Source of the DNA: Aquimarina sp. BL5
Lineage (GTDB): Bacteria > Bacteroidota > Bacteroidia > Flavobacteriales > Flavobacteriaceae
Assembly (NCBI RefSeq): GCF_003443675.1
Contig: NZ_CP031963.1
Span: 5,554,501-5,618,500, forward strand
Direction of reading: 5' to 3'
Length of the DNA: 64,000 nt
Positions within the stretch are counted from its first letter, which is position 1. Each line of letters begins with the position of its first letter. The position numbers and the translations under genes are program-made. The notes under the pieces are model-generated. The model had not been told where the DNA came from. It did no database searches and saw nothing but the letters and a program-made list of their open reading frames with translations. Shown one piece after another: positions 57,201-63,200 of this stretch.

Positions 57201-60200
57201 TGTAGGAGAGGATGTTGTTTTCACCTTGACAGTTACTAATGACGGTCCTAATGATTTACCATTAGGGGCTACCGTAATAGATCAGTTACCGAGTGGATAT
57301 ACCTATGTATCTGACAATGGATCCGGTGCGTATGTAAGTGGTACAGGCGTTTGGACCTTACCAGCGATTGCTAATGGATCAAGTGTTAGTTTAGAGATTA
57401 CCGCTACGGTGAATGCGAGTGGTGATTATGGTAATACGGCTCAGGTTGCTACGAGTCCCAATAATGATCCAGACAGTACGCCTGGGAATGATATAGAATC
57501 AGAAGATGATCAGAACACGAATACGCCTACGGTAGGTCAGACCAGTGATTTGAGTTTGGTTAAGGGAGTTGATAATAGCACTCCAAATGTAGGAGAGGAT
57601 GTTGTTTTCACCTTGACAGTTACTAATGACGGTCCTAATGATTTACCATTAGGTGCTACCGTAATAGATCAGTTACCGAGTGGATATACCTATGTATTTG
57701 ACAATGGATCCGGTGCGTATGTAAGTGGTACAGGCGTTTGGACCTTACCAGCGATTGCTAATGGATCAAGTGTTAGTTTAGAGATTACCGCTACGGTGAA
57801 TGCGAGTGGTGATTATGGTAATACGGCTCAGGTTGCTACGAGTCCCAATAATGATCCAGACAGTACGCCTGGGAATGATATAGAATCAGAAGATGATCAG
57901 AACACGAATACGCCTACGGTAGGTCAGACCAGTGATTTGAGTTTGGTTAAGGGAGTTGATAATAGCACTCCAAATGTAGGAGAGAATGTTGTTTTCACCT
58001 TGACAGTTACTAATGACGGTCCTAATGATTTACCATTAGGTGCTACCGTAATAGATCAGTTACCGAGTGGATATACCTATGTATCTGACAATGGTTCCGG
58101 TGCGTATGTAAGTGGTACAGGCGTTTGGACCTTACCAGCGATTGCTAATGGATCAAGTGTTAGTTTAGAGATTACCGCTACGGTGAATGCGAGTGGTGAT
58201 TATGGTAATACGGCTCAGGTTGCTACGAGTCCCAATAATGATCCAGACAGTACGCCTGGGAATGATATAGAATCAGAAGATGATCAGAACACGAATACGC
58301 CTACGGTAGGTCAGACCAGTGATTTGAGTTTGGTTAAGGGAGTTGATAATAGCACTCCAAATGTAGGAGAGAATGTTGTTTTCACCTTGACAGTTACTAA
58401 TGACGGTCCTAATGATTTACCATTAGGTGCTACCGTAATAGATCAGTTACCAAGTGGATATACCTATGTATCTGACAATGGATCCGGTGCGTATGTAAGT
58501 GGTACAGGCGTTTGGACCTTACCAGCGATTGCTAATGGATCAAGTGTTAGTTTAGAGATTACCGCTACGGTGAATGCGAGTGGTGATTATGGTAATACGG
58601 CTCAGGTTGCTACGAGTCCCAATAATGATCCAGACAGTACGCCTGGGAATGATATAGAATCAGAAGATGATCAGAACACGAATACGCCTACGGTAGGTCA
58701 GACCAGTGATTTGAGTTTGGTTAAGGGAGTTGATAATAGCACTCCAAATGTAGGAGAGGATGTTGTTTTCACCTTGACAGTTACTAATGACGGTCCTAAT
58801 GATTTACCATTAGGTGCTACCGTAATAGATCAGTTACCAAGTGGATATACCTATGTATCTGACAATGGATCCGGTGCGTATGTAAGTGGTACAGGCGTTT
58901 GGACCTTACCAGCGATTGCTAATGGATCAAGTGTTAGTTTAGAGATTACCGCTACGGTAAATGCGAGTGGTGATTATGGTAATACGGCTCAGGTTGCTAC
59001 GAGTCCCAATAATGATCCAGACAGTACGCCTGGGAATGATATAGAATCAGAAGATGATCAGAACACGAATACGCCTACGGTAGGTCAGACCAGTGATTTG
59101 AGTTTGGTTAAGGGAGTTGATAATAGCACTCCAAATGTAGGAGAGGATGTTGTTTTCACCTTGACAGTTACTAATGACGGCCCTAATGATTTACCATTAG
59201 GGGCTACCGTAATAGATCAGTTACCGAGTGGATATACCTATGTATCTGACAATGGATCCGGTGCGTATGTAAGTGGTACAGGCGTTTGGACCTTACCAGC
59301 GATTGCTAATGGATCAAGTGTTAGTTTAGAGATTACCGCTACGGTAAATGCGAGTGGTGATTATGGTAATACGGCTCAGGTTGCTACGAGTCCCAATAAT
59401 GATCCAGACAGTACGCCTGGGAATGATATAGAATCAGAAGATGATCAGAACACGAATACGCCTACGGTAGGTCAGACCAGTGATTTGAGTTTGGTTAAGG
59501 GAGTTGATAATAGCACTCCAAATGTAGGAGAGAATGTTGTTTTCACCTTGACAGTTACTAATGACGGTCCTAATGATTTACCATTAGGGGCTACCGTAAT
59601 AGATCAGTTACCGAGTGGATATACCTATGTATCTGACAATGGATCCGGTGCGTATGTAAGTGGTACAGGCGTTTGGACCTTACCAGCGATTGCTAATGGA
59701 TCAAGTGTTAGTTTAGAGATTACCGCTACGGTGAATGCGAGTGGTGATTATGGTAATACGGCTCAGGTTGCTACGAGTCCCAATAATGATCCAGACAGTA
59801 CGCCTGGGAATGATATAGAATCAGAAGATGATCAGAACACGAATACGCCTACGGTAGGTCAGACCAGTGATTTGAGTTTGGTTAAGGGAGTTGATAATAG
59901 CACTCCAAATGTAGGAGAGAATGTTGTTTTCACCTTGACAGTTACTAATGACGGTCCTAATGATTTACCATTAGGTGCTACCGTAATAGATCAGTTACCA
60001 AGTGGATATACCTATGTATCTGACAATGGATCCGGTGCGTATGTAAGTGGTACAGGCGTTTGGACCTTACCAGCGATTGCTAATGGATCAAGTGTTAGTT
60101 TAGAGATTACCGCTACGGTGAATGCGAGTGGTGATTATGGTAATACGGCTCAGGTTGCTACGAGTCCCAATAATGATCCAGACAGTACGCCTGGGAATGA

Positions 60201-63200
60201 TATAGAATCAGAAGATGATCAGAACACGAATACGCCTACGGTAGGTCAGACCAGTGATTTGAGTTTGGTTAAGGGAGTTGATAATAGCACTCCAAATGTA
60301 GGAGAGAATGTTGTTTTCACCTTGACAGTTACTAATGACGGTCCTAATGATTTACCATTAGGGGCTACCGTAATAGATCAGTTACCGAGTGGATATACCT
60401 ATGTATCTGACAATGGATCCGGTGCGTATGTAAGTGGTACAGGCGTTTGGACCTTACCAGCGATTGCTAATGGATCAAGTGTTAGTTTAGAGATTACCGC
60501 TACGGTGAATGCGAGTGGTGATTATGGTAATACGGCTCAGGTTGCTACGAGTCCCAATAATGATCCAGACAGTACGCCTGGGAATGATATAGAATCAGAA
60601 GATGATCAGAACACGAATACGCCTACGGTAGGTCAGACCAGTGATTTGAGTTTGGTTAAGGGAGTTGATAATAGCACTCCAAATGTAGGAGAGGATGTTG
60701 TTTTCACCTTGACAGTTACTAATGACGGTCCTAATGATTTACCATTAGGTGCTACCGTAATAGATCAGTTACCAAGTGGATATACCTATGTATCTGACAA
60801 TGGATCCGGTGCGTATGTAAGTGGTACAGGCGTTTGGACCTTACCAGCGATTGCTAATGGATCAAGTGTTAGTTTAGAGATTACCGCTACGGTGAATGCG
60901 AGTGGTGATTATGGTAATACGGCTCAGGTTGCTACGAGTCCCAATAATGATCCAGACAGTACGCCTGGGAATGATATAGAATCAGAAGATGATCAGAACA
61001 CGAATACGCCTACGGTAGGTCAGACCAGTGATTTGAGTTTGGTTAAGGGAGTTGATAATAGCACTCCAAATGTAGGAGAGGATGTTGTTTTCACCTTGAC
61101 AGTTACTAATGACGGTCCTAATGATTTACCATTAGGGGCTACCGTAATAGATCAGTTACCGAGTGGATATACCTATGTATCTGACAATGGATCCGGTGCG
61201 TATGTAAGTGGTACAGGCGTTTGGACCTTACCAGCGATTGCTAATGGATCAAGTGTTAGTTTAGAGATTACCGCTACGGTGAATGCGAGTGGTGATTATG
61301 GTAATACGGCTCAGGTTGCTACGAGTCCCAATAATGATCCAGACAGTACGCCTGGGAATGATATAGAATCAGAAGATGATCAGAACACGAATACGCCTAC
61401 GGTAGGTCAGACCAGTGATTTGAGTTTGGTTAAGGGAGTTGATAATAGCACTCCAAATGTAGGAGAGGATGTTGTTTTCACCTTGACAGTTACTAATGAC
61501 GGTCCTAATGATTTACCATTAGGTGCTACCGTAATAGATCAGTTACCAAGTGGATATACCTATGTATCTGACAATGGATCCGGTGCGTATGTAAGTGGTA
61601 CAGGCGTTTGGACCTTACCAGCGATTGCTAATGGATCAAGTGTTAGTTTAGAGATTACCGCTACGGTAAATGCGAGTGGTGATTATGGTAATACGGCTCA
61701 GGTTGCTACGAGTCCCAATAATGATCCAGACAGTACGCCTGGGAATGATATAGAATCAGAAGATGATCAGAACACGAATACGCCTACGGTAGGTCAGACC
61801 AGTGATTTGAGTTTGGTTAAGGGAGTTGATAATAGCACTCCAAATGTAGGAGAGAATGTTGTTTTCACCTTGACAGTTACTAATGACGGTCCTAATGATT
61901 TACCATTAGGGGCTACCGTAATAGATCAGTTACCGAGTGGATATACCTATGTATCTGACAATGGATCCGGTGCGTATGTAAGTGGTACAGGCGTTTGGAC
62001 CTTACCAGCGATTGCTAATGGATCAAGTGTTAGTTTAGAGATTACCGCTACGGTGAATGCGAGTGGTGATTATGGTAATACGGCTCAGGTTGCTACGAGT
62101 CCCAATAATGATCCAGACAGTACGCCTGGGAATGATATAGAATCAGAAGATGATCAGAACACGAATACGCCTACGGTAGGTCAGACCAGTGATTTGAGTT
62201 TGGTTAAGGGAGTTGATAATAGCACTCCAAATGTAGGAGAGAATGTTGTTTTCACCTTGACAGTTACTAATGACGGTCCTAATGATTTACCATTAGGGGC
62301 TACCGTAATAGATCAGTTACCGAGTGGATATACCTATGTATCTGACAATGGATCCGGTGCGTATGTAAGTGGTACAGGCGTTTGGACCTTACCAGCGATT
62401 GCTAATGGATCAAGTGTTAGTTTAGAGATTACCGCTACGGTAAATGCGAGTGGTGATTATGGTAATACGGCTCAGGTTGCTACGAGTCCCAATAATGATC
62501 CAGACAGTACGCCTGGGAATGATATAGAATCAGAAGATGATCAGAACACGAATACGCCTACGGTAGGTCAGACCAGTGATTTGAGTTTGGTTAAGGGAGT
62601 TGATAATAGCACTCCAAATGTAGGAGAGGATGTTGTTTTCACCTTGACAGTTACTAATGACGGTCCTAATGATTTACCATTAGGGGCTACCGTAATAGAT
62701 CAGTTACCGAGTGGATATACCTATGTATCTGACAATGGATCCGGTGCGTATGTAAGTGGTACAGGCGTTTGGACCTTACCAGCGATTGCTAATGGATCAA
62801 GTGTTAGTTTAGAGATTACCGCTACGGTGAATGCGAGTGGTGATTATGGTAATACGGCTCAGGTTGCTACGAGTCCCAATAATGATCCAGACAGTACGCC
62901 TGGGAATGATATAGAATCAGAAGATGATCAGAACACGAATACGCCTACGGTAGGTCAGACCAGTGATTTGAGTTTAGCTAAAAGCGCAGTATTGACGATA
63001 GATGCAGATACCAACACGGTGATTAGTGTTGGAGATACAGTAACTTTTAGTATTACAATTAGTAATGATGGTCCAAATGATGCTACAGGTGTTGGTGTTG
63101 GAGATATTATTCCTGATGGATATACTACAATTGGTAGTATTAGTAATGGGGGAACTCTTAGTGGAGGTGTTATTAGTTGGAGTAGTTTAGATGTAATAAT

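Noticed and set aside
45544..62958. CRISPR-like or rRNA-like regular repeats
   Set aside because: The period is 387 bases without variable spacers, and the whole array is one continuous reading frame in the frame of the upstream gene.
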